From: an uncultured Paracoccaceae bacterium
GTDB taxonomy: Bacteria > Pseudomonadota > Alphaproteobacteria > Rhodobacterales > Rhodobacteraceae
Length of the DNA: 64,000 bases
Direction of reading: 5' to 3'
NCBI GenBank assembly: GCA_951812615.1
Contig: CATOSU010000002.1
Location: 186,001 to 250,000, forward strand
In this document: one piece after another, positions 46,780 through 55,998 of the stretch
Position numbering within the stretch: position 1 is the stretch's first letter
How the letters are laid out: each line of letters opens with the position of its first letter
The notes under the pieces: model-generated
Databases searched by the model: none
Seen by the model: only the letters and a program-made list of their open reading frames with translations
What the model was told of the DNA's origin: nothing
Made by a program: the position numbers and the translations under genes

Positions 46780-47919
46780 ATGACGCAGCTGCCGACCAGA
46801 ACCCAGTTCGCCGAAATATCAGACGGGTTTCACGAAAACGCCTCCAAATCGCTGTCGCTGCGCGCGCCGGCCTATACCGATCCGGCCTGGCTGGCCGTTG
46901 ATCTGCGCGAGATCATCGCGAAGACCTGGCAATGGGTATGCCATGTCGAAAAACTGTCCGAACCCGGCAGCTATGTGACGATCGAGATTGCCGGGCAGCC
47001 GATTGCCATCGTGCGCGACCTCACGGGAACGCTGCGCGCGTTCTACAACGTATGCAAGCATCGCGCGCACGTGCTTTTGTCCGGCGAAGGCAATACGACC
47101 CGCATCATGTGCCCCTATCACGCATGGGTCTACAAGCTGGACGGCCAGTTGGTCCGCGCCCCGCATTCCGAGCACCTTGAAGGGTTCGATCCCGGTGAGA
47201 TCTGCCTCGACGAAGTGCAGGTCGAGGAGTTTTGCGGTTTTGTCTACGTCAATCTCGACCGCGACGCGCCGTCGCTGGCCAGCCAGACCGGCGATCTGGA
47301 AACCGAGATCCGGCACTGGGCCCCCGATATCGAGGATCTCACCTTTGCCCACCGGCTGACCTATGATATCCGGTCCAACTGGAAGAACGTGGTCGACAAT
47401 TTCCTGGAATGTTACCACTGTCCGACGGCGCACAAGGATTTCTGCACGCTGATCGAAATGGACACCTACAAGGTGACCACGCACGGCATCTACTCCAGCC
47501 ATATGGCGGATGCCGGCAATGCGGCCAACAGTGCCTATGACGTCTCCAACGCAACCGTGAAGACACATGCAGTATGGTGGTTGTGGCCGACAACTTGCCT
47601 GATGCGGTATCCGGGCAGGTCCAGCATGATTGTCCTCAACATCATTCCCGCCGGTCCCGACAGGACGTTTGAAACCTACGATTTCTTTCTGGAAACCAAA
47701 GAACCGAACGAAGCCGAACGGGAATCGATCCGCTACCTCAACGACGTGCTACAGGTTGAAGACATCAACATCGTCGAGAGCGTCCAGAGGGGAATGAGCA
47801 CACCTGCCTTCGACGCCGGTCGCATTGTCAACGATCCCTCAGGTTCGGGGCTGTCGGAACATGCCGTTCACCATTTTCACGGTCTGGTGCTGGACGCATA
47901 TGCCCGCGCGGCGCCCTGA
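46780..47919 (+). CDS. Rieske oxygenase alpha subunit, quaternary-ammonium type
   Basis: The 379-residue protein has a Rieske site (Cys92-x-His94, Cys111-x-x-His114) and a mononuclear iron site (His213 and His218 in DNFLECYHCPTAH). Glu210, three residues before the first His, stands where carnitine monooxygenase CntA has its bridging Glu; typical aromatic dioxygenases have Asp. The end SGLSEHAVHHFHGLVLDA is also typical of choline, betaine and carnitine type oxygenases. Substrate is likely a trimethylammonium or betaine-like compound. No reductase subunit is nearby. Two SDR genes follow on the same strand. Confidence 0.85.
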   Translation: MTQLPTRTQFAEISDGFHENASKSLSLRAPAYTDPAWLAVDLREIIAKTWQWVCHVEKLSEPGSYVTIEIAGQPIAIVRDLTGTLRAFYNVCKHRAHVLLSGEGNTTRIMCPYHAWVYKLDGQLVRAPHSEHLEGFDPGEICLDEVQVEEFCGFVYVNLDRDAPSLASQTGDLETEIRHWAPDIEDLTFAHRLTYDIRSNWKNVVDNFLECYHCPTAHKDFCTLIEMDTYKVTTHGIYSSHMADAGNAANSAYDVSNATVKTHAVWWLWPTTCLMRYPGRSSMIVLNIIPAGPDRTFETYDFFLETKEPNEAERESIRYLNDVLQVEDINIVESVQRGMSTPAFDAGRIVNDPSGSGLSEHAVHHFHGLVLDAYARAAP

Positions 47920-47960
47920 CCGGCCTGCATCGGGCTGTTGACGCGAGGAAGGACATCACC

Positions 47961-48755
47961 ATGCCACTGGAAAACAAGATCGCCCTGATCACCGGCGGGC
48001 GTGGGGGGATCGGCCGCGCGATCTGCGCCCGGTTTCTGCGCGAGGGGGCCATCGTTTATGCCGCCGATCTCAGCGAAGGCGGGTCACTGGCGGCCCATGA
48101 CGACGACGGCACGGTCTTTGTCCGAATGAACGTGGCGGAAGAAGCAGAGGTGAAGGCCGCGATGGCCGGGATCGGCTCGGATCACGGCCAGCTGGACATT
48201 CTGGTCAATGCCGCGGGGATCGAGATTGAAAAGACCATCGAGGACACATCGCTGGAAGAATGGAACCGGTCCTTTGCAGTCAATGTCACGGGCACGTTTC
48301 TGACCTCGAAACACGCTTTGCCGCTGATGCGGAAGGCTGCCGGATCCGGGACCAGCGCCAGTATCATCAATTTCGGTTCTTACGACGGGTTCATAGCAGA
48401 CCCCGGCCTGGCCGCTTATTGCGCGACCAAGGGGGCCGTGCACGCGCTGACCCGTGCGATGGCCTGCGATCACGGGCCGGAAGGCATACGGGTCAACGCG
48501 ATCTGCCCCGGATATATCGACACGCCGATGCTGCAGAGCTTTTTCACCGGGGACGGATCGGGCGCAGGTGGCAAAACCATCGATCAGTTGCAACAGGCGG
48601 TGCGGGATGTGCACCCGGTTCGCAGCTACGGCACGCCGGAAGATATCGCCAACCTCGTCAACTGGCTGGCCTCGGACGAGGCGCGCTATGCCTCCGGCCA
48701 GCTGTGGGTGCTGGATGGCGGGCTCAGCGCCCAGGTTCAGCAGATGCGGCTGTGA
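47961..48755 (+). CDS. Short-chain dehydrogenase/reductase (first of two)
   Basis: The 264-residue SDR has the nucleotide-binding motif ALITGGRGGIGRAI, the NAG region (VNAAGIEIEK), catalytic YCATKGA (Tyr-x-x-x-Lys) and the terminal SGQLWVLDGGLSA. It should oxidise or reduce an alcohol/ketone with NAD(P). Asp after the second beta strand (YAADLSEGG) suggests NAD. It lies 41 bases behind the Rieske gene, so it may process the product of that oxygenase. RBS GAGGAAGG. Confidence 0.92.
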   Translation: MPLENKIALITGGRGGIGRAICARFLREGAIVYAADLSEGGSLAAHDDDGTVFVRMNVAEEAEVKAAMAGIGSDHGQLDILVNAAGIEIEKTIEDTSLEEWNRSFAVNVTGTFLTSKHALPLMRKAAGSGTSASIINFGSYDGFIADPGLAAYCATKGAVHALTRAMACDHGPEGIRVNAICPGYIDTPMLQSFFTGDGSGAGGKTIDQLQQAVRDVHPVRSYGTPEDIANLVNWLASDEARYASGQLWVLDGGLSAQVQQMRL

Positions 48756-48834
48756 CGAAACGGGGCCGAAATTCGTCAGGCCGGTTGCAGGACGGTTGTC
48801 GGGGTCCGGGCAAGACACGCGGGGGGGCACGTAT

Positions 48835-49584
48835 ATGCAAAACCACACAGCAATCGTGACCGGCGGCAGCCGCGGGATCGGGCGCGCAATCGTCGACCGG
48901 CTTTTGGCCGATGGCGCAAACGTGGTCACCTGCGGACGCGGTCCTCGCCCCGGCGGCCTGCCACAGGCTGCGGTGTGGGTTCAGGCGGACGTATCGCGCA
49001 GCGCGGATGCGGCGACCCTGATCAGCACGGCAAACACAGCGTTCGGCCGCGTCACGCTCTTGGTGAACAACGCCGGCGTACAGGTGGAAAAGACCGTCGC
49101 CGACAGCGACGATGCCGACTGGGATCTTGTCATGAACGTCAACTGCAGAGGCGTTTTCAACATGTGCCGCGCGGCGCTTGCCGACATGGCCCGACACGGT
49201 GGCAACATCGTCAATATCGGTTCCATCTCGGGTATGGTTTCAGACCCGTCCATGGCGCTCTACAACGCGTCCAAGGCGTGGGTTCACGGGCTGACCCGTT
49301 CCATCGCGGTGGACCACGGCCCGCTTGTTCGCTGCAACGCGATCCGACCCGGCTGGATCATGACGGAAATGGCTGAGGATGCGTTCGCGCTGGCCGGGGA
49401 TCCCGAAAAAGCCCGGGCCGATGCGCTGGCCCGTCACCCGGCCGGGCGGCTGGGCACACCAGCCGACATCGCCAATCTGGTGGCGTGGCTTGCCTCGGAC
49501 CAGTCCGAATACGTTACCGGTGAGTGCTTTACGGTGGATGGCGGGATGACAGCCGCCTCGCCGCTCAATCCCGGTTTGTTCTGA
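48835..49584 (+). CDS. Short-chain dehydrogenase/reductase (second of two)
   Basis: The 249-residue SDR has AIVTGGSRGIGRAIV, LLVNNAGVQVEKT, catalytic YNASKAW and the closing GECFTVDGGMTAA. CGRGP after the second strand could favour NADP. I chose ATG 48835 because it gives the standard SDR N-terminus; the frame is open to 48454 only as overlap with the preceding gene. Two SDRs behind one oxygenase suggest successive oxidations of one substrate. The link is from order only. Confidence 0.92.
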   Translation: MQNHTAIVTGGSRGIGRAIVDRLLADGANVVTCGRGPRPGGLPQAAVWVQADVSRSADAATLISTANTAFGRVTLLVNNAGVQVEKTVADSDDADWDLVMNVNCRGVFNMCRAALADMARHGGNIVNIGSISGMVSDPSMALYNASKAWVHGLTRSIAVDHGPLVRCNAIRPGWIMTEMAEDAFALAGDPEKARADALARHPAGRLGTPADIANLVAWLASDQSEYVTGECFTVDGGMTAASPLNPGLF

Positions 49585-49638
49585 AGGTGCCGTCGGTGAA
49601 ACCGGCCAACGGCCCGCCTTTTCCGGCGGGCCCGCGCT

Positions 49639-50514
49639 CTAATCCATCAGCCCCAACAGCCGCGCGGCGTTGTTCTTGATGATATCTTCGCGCAGGTGGT
49701 CCTTGATCGCGATGCCGTCGAAATCACTGAGCCAGCGTTCTGGCGTGATCATTGGCCAGTCGGATCCGAACAGGACCTTCTTGCGCAGGATCGAGTTGCA
49801 ACAGCGCACGAGGATGTCGGGAAAGTATTTCGGGCTCCACCCGGACAGGTCGATATAAACGTTCGGTTTGTGCTGGGCCACAGCCAGCGCCTCTTCCTGC
49901 CAGGGGAAGGACGGGTGCGCGAGGATGATCTTCAGGTCCGGAAAATCGACGGCCACGTCATCCATGTACATCGGGTTGGAGTATTTCAGCCGCATACCGT
50001 TGCCGCCCGGCATTCCCGACCCGACGCCGGTCTGACCGGTGTGGAACAGGGCAATACAACCCTCTTCCTGCAGCACCTCGTACAGCGGATAGGCGATCCG
50101 GTCGTTGGCAAAAAAACCCTGCATGGTGGGGTGGAATTTGAACCCCTTTACCTTGTAGTCGCGGATCAGCCGCCGCGCTTCGCGCACACCGATCTTGCCC
50201 TTCCACGGATCGATCGAGGCGAACTGGATCAGCACATCGCTGTTTTCCGCGACCAGTTCCGCGACCTCGTCATTCGAATAGCGCCGGTAACCGGTTTCAC
50301 GCTCTGCATCGACCGGAAAAATCACCGCCGCGATATTCTGATCGCGGAAATGCGCCGCGGTTTCCGGGATGGTTGGCGGATGCTCCCAAGGCGCGCGGAA
50401 ATACTTGGCCATCGTCGATTGCAGTTCGTCATACCCGTCATCGGCGTGGCAGCCGCAGGGTTCTTCGGCATGGGTGTGAATGTCGATTGCGCGGATTTTG
50501 CTGATGTCGATCAT
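49639..50514 (-). CDS. Amidohydrolase family protein (ACMSD-like, amidohydrolase_2)
   Basis: The 291-residue TIM-barrel metal enzyme has IDIHTHAEEP (two His ligands), GFKFHPTMQGF, LFHTGQTG, LAHPSFPW (His ligand) and FGSDWPM (catalytic Asp). The family includes decarboxylases such as ACMSD and hydrolases of cyclic or lactone substrates. ATG 50514 has GAGAGG upstream. It lies 100 bases from a crotonase gene on the same strand and faces the SDR pair, so all may serve one pathway, but the substrate is unknown. Confidence 0.88.
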   Translation of the reverse strand: MIDISKIRAIDIHTHAEEPCGCHADDGYDELQSTMAKYFRAPWEHPPTIPETAAHFRDQNIAAVIFPVDAERETGYRRYSNDEVAELVAENSDVLIQFASIDPWKGKIGVREARRLIRDYKVKGFKFHPTMQGFFANDRIAYPLYEVLQEEGCIALFHTGQTGVGSGMPGGNGMRLKYSNPMYMDDVAVDFPDLKIILAHPSFPWQEEALAVAQHKPNVYIDLSGWSPKYFPDILVRCCNSILRKKVLFGSDWPMITPERWLSDFDGIAIKDHLREDIIKNNAARLLGLMD

Positions 50515-50614
50515 GCTGGTTGTGCCTCTCTTGTTGTTGTGGCCGGGCCCCGCCCGGCGAGCCCCCGGAGACCTGCCGACGGGCGGGCCGGCCGCCTTGG
50601 GCCGAAGCAAAAGG

Positions 50615-51397
50615 TCATCTGAACCGCGGCGCGCGCTTATCAAGGAAGGCGCGCAGCCCCTCTTCCGCATCCGGCGTGGTCTGCGACAGCGCGGTGGCCA
50701 GGCTTTCGGTGAACAGCCCGTCGCTCTGCGACATGTCGGCGATGCGCGATATGGACTGAACCATCAGATAGTTGGACATCGGCGCGTTGCGGGAGATCTT
50801 GCCGGCCAGTTGCTCGGCTAGGGGCATCGCCTCCCCTTCCCCCACAGAATAATGGGCCAGCCCCAGCGCAACCCCTGTGTCAGCGTCATATTTGCGACCG
50901 GTCAGCATCATCTCTGTCATACGGTCCGCACCCAACAAGCGTCCGACACGGGCGGTCGCCCCGCCACCGACAAAGATGCCACGCCGGCCTTCGGGTAGTT
51001 GAAAGATGGTCGAGGGCTCTGCGATGCGGACATGCGTTGACGCCGCCAGCTCCAACCCGCCGCCGATCACCGCACCGAACATGGCGGACACCACAACAAG
51101 CCCCCCGAACTGAATCTTCTCCATCACCCCATGCCAGTGGCGCGAATGATAGAGGTTTTCCTCGGCCGATCTGTGAACATGTTCGGACAGGTCGAGGCCC
51201 GAACAATAATGCCCGGCTGTGCCGGTCAGGATCACCACCCTCACATCCGCGGGTGGGTTCGAGAAAAAATCGTTCAGCGCGTCCAGCAGGTCTTCGCACA
51301 TCGCGTTGCGTTTGTCGGGGCGGTTCATGGTCAGCCTTGCAATCGGCCCGTCGGTTTCAACCAGTAGTATGGCGTCCTGCTGTTTGTCGTCTGGCAT
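50615..51397 (-). CDS. Crotonase/enoyl-CoA hydratase family protein
   Basis: The 260-residue protein has ARLTMNRPDKRNAM, the oxyanion segments GHYCSGLDLSEH and GAVIGGGLELAASTHVRI, and PEGRRGIFVGGGA. A Glu at the start of PEGRRG fits a catalytic acid/base. It should act on an acyl-CoA. GAGGAG precedes ATG 51397. It heads a two-gene minus-strand unit with the amidohydrolase and is divergent from the alcohol dehydrogenase gene. Confidence 0.88.
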   Translation of the reverse strand: MPDDKQQDAILLVETDGPIARLTMNRPDKRNAMCEDLLDALNDFFSNPPADVRVVILTGTAGHYCSGLDLSEHVHRSAEENLYHSRHWHGVMEKIQFGGLVVVSAMFGAVIGGGLELAASTHVRIAEPSTIFQLPEGRRGIFVGGGATARVGRLLGADRMTEMMLTGRKYDADTGVALGLAHYSVGEGEAMPLAEQLAGKISRNAPMSNYLMVQSISRIADMSQSDGLFTESLATALSQTTPDAEEGLRAFLDKRAPRFR

Positions 51398-51809
51398 GGG
51401 TCGGCTCCTCAAATGCGCGGCGGGCGCATTGTGCGCTCCGAAAGTGTCGGGGCCGTGATGGCGGGAATCGGGTGTTTTCCGTGTTGCCACCAAGCGCCCG
51501 GGTTCCGATCGCGCCCGGAAACCATCCGGCTCCCGCCCTGACCGGACGTCAGGCAAACGTCCGGGTACTTCACGCGTTCAGTGATCTAGTTATGGTATAT
51601 ATCTATTTTAATCTAGCTTAGAGAACGCAAGAAATTCAGCGCCCTACAGGGGAACACCGCGTTCGCGGTCAACGTGTGCGCGGCCGGAGTGAACCGAATC
51701 GCAACATCTATGCCGGACCCGAGCAAATCCGCTGCAGAGCGGTCAGGCATTGCCGACTTGCTCCCGCTCCCTGCATCCTGCCGGGAATCCACAACCCACG
51801 GAGGCGCAA
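51398..51809. other. Divergent control region between crotonase and MDR genes
   Basis: About 410 bases hold no supported gene. The feature that stands out is an AT-rich island at roughly 51583-51620 (TTATGGTATATATCTATTTT) bounded by CTAG sequences, in GC-rich surroundings. It probably holds one or both divergent promoters and a regulator site. The adjacent genes include no regulator, so the controlling protein is elsewhere. Confidence 0.45.
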
Positions 51810-52904
51810 ATGACCGAACCGGTTCCAACCCGCATGAACGCCGTGGTCACCACGGGCAACGGCGGATACGAGATGCTGGAATACAAAACCGTGCCGGTGC
51901 CTGTGCCCGCCGCCGGCGAAGTGTTGCTGCGCGTGCTTGCTGCTGGTGTGAACAACACCGAGATCAACACGCGGCTGGGCTGGTATTCCTCCAGCGTGAC
52001 CACTGACACGGATGCAACCTCGGATGCGCAGAACCGCGAAGCCGTGCAAAAGACGGACGGAGGGTGGAACGAGGCCACACCTTTCCCGCTGATCCAGGGC
52101 ACAGATTGCTGCGGCAGGGTCGCGGTTCTTGGGGCCGGCGTGAACGAAAACCTGCTGGGACAGCGCGTGCTGGTGCGGGCCTGTATGCGTCCGAACGGGT
52201 TCGACGATCCTGCGAATGTCTGGATGGCATCGGACTTCGACGGGGCGTTTGCGGACTATGTTAAAGTGCCGGCCAGCGAGGTCTTCCCGCTCGCTTGCGA
52301 TTGGTCGGATGCCGAGCTGGCGACGATCCCCTGTGCCTATGGCACGGCCGAAAACATGTTGCACCGGGCCGATGTCAGCCCCGGCGATCATGTCCTGATT
52401 ACCGGCGCGTCGGGCGGTGTGGGATCGGCAGCGGTGCAGCTGGCCAAACGTCGCGGCGCACGGGTGAGCGCGGTCACCAGCCTGTCGAAGATGGATCAGA
52501 TCGCGGAGCTGGGGGCAGACACGGTTCTGGCCCGAAACGACAACCTGTTGGCCCGGCCGGGCGAAATCAGCATCGATGTCGTGGTCGACAATGTGGCCGG
52601 CCCCGGATTTCCGCAATTGCTGAAACTGCTGAAACGGCGTGGGCGCTATGTGTCATCGGGTGCGATCGCGGGACCGGTTGTCAGCCTCGATATGCGGGAC
52701 ATGTATCTGAAGGACATCACGCTGATCGGCTGTACCGGATGGGACGCGCCGGTGTTTCCCAACCTGATCTCCTATATTGAACGTGGCGAGATACGGCCGC
52801 TTCTGGCCCGGACCTTTCCACTGAAGGAAATCGTGCAGGCGCAGCAGGCGTTCATGGAAAAAACCCATATCGGGAATTTCGCGTTGATCCCGGCGCAGGC
52901 ATAG
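51810..52904 (+). CDS. Medium-chain dehydrogenase/quinone oxidoreductase family protein
   Basis: The 364-residue protein has the MDR fold: AAGVNNTEINTRLGWY, IQGTDCCGRVAVLG, the Rossmann turn ITGASGGVGSAAVQLAKRRG and the C-terminal IGNFALIPAQ. The Cys/His structural and catalytic zinc sites of alcohol dehydrogenases are not evident, so it is likely a zinc-independent quinone or enone reductase using NADPH. ATG 51810 has GGAGG upstream. It is divergent from the crotonase and may belong to the same catabolic island. Confidence 0.88.
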   Translation: MTEPVPTRMNAVVTTGNGGYEMLEYKTVPVPVPAAGEVLLRVLAAGVNNTEINTRLGWYSSSVTTDTDATSDAQNREAVQKTDGGWNEATPFPLIQGTDCCGRVAVLGAGVNENLLGQRVLVRACMRPNGFDDPANVWMASDFDGAFADYVKVPASEVFPLACDWSDAELATIPCAYGTAENMLHRADVSPGDHVLITGASGGVGSAAVQLAKRRGARVSAVTSLSKMDQIAELGADTVLARNDNLLARPGEISIDVVVDNVAGPGFPQLLKLLKRRGRYVSSGAIAGPVVSLDMRDMYLKDITLIGCTGWDAPVFPNLISYIERGEIRPLLARTFPLKEIVQAQQAFMEKTHIGNFALIPAQA

Positions 52905-52960
52905 CGCCCATCGGTCCTGACCCGGCCCTCAATACGGCCTTGTGATTCTGGCTGACTATT

Positions 52961-52980
52961 ATATTCTCAGATATGAATAT
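52961..52980. promoter_or_regulatory. Candidate sox operator before the MBL gene
   Basis: ATATTC-N8-GAATAT is a perfect 6-base-arm inverted repeat, 14 bases before the MBL start. It has the same arms and 8-base spacer as sites before soxX, soxV and soxB, so the MBL gene probably belongs to the sox regulon. In other bacteria, the ArsR-type repressor SoxR controls sox promoters. Confidence 0.65.
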
Positions 52981-52994
52981 TTGAGGGGATATCC

Positions 52995-53906
52995 ATGACA
53001 CTGACCAGACGACATGCCCTTGCGCTGGGCGGCGCAGCGTTGGGGGCAACGGCCCTGCCCCGGATGGGCATCGCTGAACTTCAACTGGGGCAGGCGCGGC
53101 TTTCGACGGTCAGCGACGGATCGCTGGTTCTGCCCGGCAGCTTCATTTTCGAGCCGATGCCGCAGGACGAACTGCCCGCGGTGCTGGCCGGGTTCAGCCA
53201 GCCTGTTGACCGGCTGACCCCGGAATGCAATCTGGCGGTGTATCAGGACGGAACCAACACTGTCCTGTTCGACGTCGGCTCCGGTCCCGACTTCATGCCG
53301 TCGGCGGGCAAGCTGGCCGAAGGGCTGGACGCTGCCGGACTGACGCCCGAGGATGTCACCCATGTCGTGTTCACGCACGCCCACCCGGATCACATCTGGG
53401 GTTTGCTGGACGATTTCGACGACCCGTTTTTCTACGACGCGACCTATATGATGGGCCGGGCCGAATGGGATTACTGGTGGAACCCCGAAACGGTGAACAC
53501 CATCGGCGATGCCCGCGCGGCCTTTGCCGTGGGCGCCAAACGCCGGATGGAAGTGATTGAGGATCAGGTCGCGTTTTTCGACGACGGGCAGGAGATCCTG
53601 CCCGGTATCGCGGCGATCGCGAGCTACGGCCACACGCCGGGGCATATGGCGTTCGAAGTCGGAACCGGCAGCGATACGGCGCTGGTGATCGGCGATGCGA
53701 TCGGCAACCATCATGTCGCCTTTGCCCGCCCGGGTTGGGAAAGCGGATCAGATCAGGACATGGCGACCGCGGTTGGGTCGCGTGAACGTCTGCTGGACCG
53801 GCTGGCTGCCGAAAAGATGGCCGTGGTCGGGTTTCACCTGCCGAACGGCGGCATGGGCCGGGTGGAACGACACGATCAGGGCTATCGTTTCGTTCAGGAG
53901 ATGTAG
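52995..53906 (+). CDS. Exported MBL-fold metallo-hydrolase (SoxH-like)
   Basis: The 303-residue protein has a twin-arginine-like leader (LTRRHALALGGAALGATALP) and the metallo-beta-lactamase motif THAHPDH (His128, His130, Asp132, His133), then GHTPGHM and GDAIGNHH for the remaining metal ligands. It should be a periplasmic hydrolase of a thioester- or sulfur-linked substrate. Paracoccus-type sox clusters end with similar genes (soxG/soxH). It is transcribed toward soxF and preceded by the shared sox operator. RBS GAGGGG. Confidence 0.88.
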   Translation: MTLTRRHALALGGAALGATALPRMGIAELQLGQARLSTVSDGSLVLPGSFIFEPMPQDELPAVLAGFSQPVDRLTPECNLAVYQDGTNTVLFDVGSGPDFMPSAGKLAEGLDAAGLTPEDVTHVVFTHAHPDHIWGLLDDFDDPFFYDATYMMGRAEWDYWWNPETVNTIGDARAAFAVGAKRRMEVIEDQVAFFDDGQEILPGIAAIASYGHTPGHMAFEVGTGSDTALVIGDAIGNHHVAFARPGWESGSDQDMATAVGSRERLLDRLAAEKMAVVGFHLPNGGMGRVERHDQGYRFVQEM

Positions 53907-53909
53907 CAA

Positions 53910-53974
53910 AGGGTACGCCCCCGGGGCGCACCCTCTGTAATTGTTGGGCGGTAGGGCGCGCCGGGGCGCACCCT
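53910..53974. terminator. Two tandem hairpins between convergent MBL gene and soxF
   Basis: AGGGTACGCCCC/GGGGCGCACCCT (53910-53934) and AGGGCGCGCC/GGCGCACCCT (53953-53974) form two similar GC-rich stems, each with a single mismatch. They sit in the 78-base gap between the two stops and probably end transcription in both directions. Confidence 0.65.
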
Positions 53975-53984
53975 TGCCCGGAGA

Positions 53985-55250
53985 TCAGCCGAACATGTCC
54001 GCAGTGATGCCGGCGTACCAGCCTTCGGACTCTTCGTAAGTTGCCTTGCGCACGTCCGAGCTTTCGCCGGTTTTGGAGATGAAGCCGTCAACCTTGGCGA
54101 TCTTTTCAGGTGTTGCTTCGTAAGTCGCGCCGACTTTCACGCCGTCATTGGTGTCGATCAGCGACCAGCAGGTGTTGGAGAAGCGCGCCGGGAACACCTT
54201 GGATCCGGTCAGGGCGCCGCGTACGGCATTGGCACAGACCTTGGCCTGCGAATTTGCCGAGAAGCCGGACTTGGGCATATCGCCCTGCTGGCTGGCATCG
54301 CCCAGCACGTAGATGTCCGCATCTGCCTTGGTCGACATGTCCGCCGCGTTGACCGGTGCCCAGTTGCCGTCGGTTACGCCGGCGATATCTGCAATCCGGC
54401 CGGCCTTCATCGCCGGGATCACGTTGCAGACATCGACCTTGGTTTCCTCGCCATCGATGGTAACGGTCATCGCCGCCGGGTCGACGGAAACTTCGCCGCC
54501 GCCAAACTCTTCGCCGATCCAGTCGATCATGCCTTCATAGTGGTTGGCCCAGCCTTCCTGGAACAGCGCCATCTTGGAAAACTTCGGCTTGGGGTCGGCA
54601 ACGATGATCTTGGCCGTCGGATTGTTGGCCTTGAGGAAATGCGCAACCATAGACACCCGCTCGTACGGGCCCGGCGGGCAGCGATACGGGTTCGGCGGAG
54701 CAATCATCGCGAATGTGCCGCCTTCGGGCATGGCCGCCAGTTGTGCCTTGAGCAGCTCGGTCTGAGAACCGGCCTTGTAGGCGTGCGGCATGGCGTTCTG
54801 CGCGCTGAGATCCCAGCCGGGCACGGCGCCATCGACAAAGTCGATGCCGGGCGACAGGACCAGCTTGTCATAGGACAGGGTCGCGCCACCGGCGAGGCTG
54901 ACGGTCTTGGCGTCGCGATCAACGCCCACCGCCCAGTCATGCACGACATTGACGCCGGCAGCGGCAAGGTTGCCGTAGGTGTGGCCGATATCGTCGATGC
55001 TCTTGAACCCGCCAAGGTACAGGTTCGAGAAAAAGCAGGTGTAGTAGGTCCGCGTGGGTTCAACCAGCGTGACGTCGACTGCGCCCTTGCTATCCTTTGC
55101 GATATAACGCGCAGCCGTGGCCCCGCCGGCGCCGCCGCCGATGACGACAACGCGCGGTTTACCGTGGCCGTCCGCACGCACCATCGGCGCGCTCAGTGTC
55201 GCGGCCACCGCCGCGGATGTACCCAGAAAAAGGCGTCTGTTCAGTTTCAT
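53985..55250 (-). CDS. soxF: Sulfide dehydrogenase flavoprotein subunit SoxF
   Basis: The 421-residue flavoprotein has a Tat-type leader (LNRRLFLGTSAAVAATLSAP), an FAD motif (RVVVIGGGAGGATAARYIA) and the two cysteines expected for the flavocytochrome c redox disulfide (TCFFSN and PYRCPPGPYERV). With the diheme cytochrome SoxE it forms a periplasmic FccAB-like pair that oxidises sulfide or aids SoxYZ reactivation. GGGAGGA precedes ATG 55250; it follows soxE by 28 bases and is the last sox gene. Confidence 0.93.
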   Translation of the reverse strand: MKLNRRLFLGTSAAVAATLSAPMVRADGHGKPRVVVIGGGAGGATAARYIAKDSKGAVDVTLVEPTRTYYTCFFSNLYLGGFKSIDDIGHTYGNLAAAGVNVVHDWAVGVDRDAKTVSLAGGATLSYDKLVLSPGIDFVDGAVPGWDLSAQNAMPHAYKAGSQTELLKAQLAAMPEGGTFAMIAPPNPYRCPPGPYERVSMVAHFLKANNPTAKIIVADPKPKFSKMALFQEGWANHYEGMIDWIGEEFGGGEVSVDPAAMTVTIDGEETKVDVCNVIPAMKAGRIADIAGVTDGNWAPVNAADMSTKADADIYVLGDASQQGDMPKSGFSANSQAKVCANAVRGALTGSKVFPARFSNTCWSLIDTNDGVKVGATYEATPEKIAKVDGFISKTGESSDVRKATYEESEGWYAGITADMFG

Positions 55251-55278
55251 GGTTTGGTCCTCCCTTTATGAAACCGGT

Positions 55279-55998
55279 TCATTCCAGTTCGAGCGCGCCG
55301 AAGTAAGCGGCGAGCGCGGCAATCTCTTCGTCGCCCAGCCGGCCGGCCACCATTTGCATGACCGGATGGGCGCGTTTCTTGGACTTGTAGGCGTGCATGG
55401 CGATGACGAAGTCATCCTCAGGCCACAGCACGATCGATGGGATACCTTCGTCGGACCCGGCGGCCTGATGGCAGGTCGTACATTCCCCGCTGAGGTATTC
55501 ACCGTAATCCGGGTCCCCCTTCAGGGCCGGAATTTCAGGCGCGAGGTCGTGATCAACCGCGCTGGCGGTCGGATCCGCTTCGGGGATGTTTGCCGGGTTG
55601 TCGGAAAACTGCCGCAGGTAGGCCAGAAGGTCGGCCCGGTCCTGCTGAGCTTTCATCCCGCGGTAGCTCATCCGTGTGCCCGAGGCCATTTGCCGGGGGT
55701 TTTCCAGAAAGGTGTGCAGCGTATCGACGTGCCATTCCAGCCCGCCTGCCGCCTGCCGTTTCAGGCTTCTGGAGTATTTGAACCCCTTGACCGAGGCGGC
55801 CGGACGGCCGAACAGTTCGTTGAGATGCGGGCCGACCTTGTTCTTCGCATTGCGGCCGACATCGTGACATGACCGGCATTCCTGATAGAGCCGTGAACCC
55901 CGCTTGGGATCACCCAGATCCTCGGCCGCCGCCATGGTGCCAAGCAACAGGGCAGCGGCAGTCATGGACAGACGCGCGAAGGTCATCGCCATCGTCAT
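55279..55998 (-). CDS. soxE: Diheme cytochrome c SoxE
   Basis: The 239-residue protein has a signal peptide (MTAAALLLGTMAAAED) and two c-type heme sites, CRSCH (41-45) and CTTCH (about 176-180), with Met ligand candidates in GTRMSYRG and HPVMQM. It is the electron acceptor for SoxF in the periplasm. Its start overlaps the soxD stop in ATGA; a second ATG three codons on is possible. Confidence 0.9.
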   Translation of the reverse strand: MTMAMTFARLSMTAAALLLGTMAAAEDLGDPKRGSRLYQECRSCHDVGRNAKNKVGPHLNELFGRPAASVKGFKYSRSLKRQAAGGLEWHVDTLHTFLENPRQMASGTRMSYRGMKAQQDRADLLAYLRQFSDNPANIPEADPTASAVDHDLAPEIPALKGDPDYGEYLSGECTTCHQAAGSDEGIPSIVLWPEDDFVIAMHAYKSKKRAHPVMQMVAGRLGDEEIAALAAYFGALELE

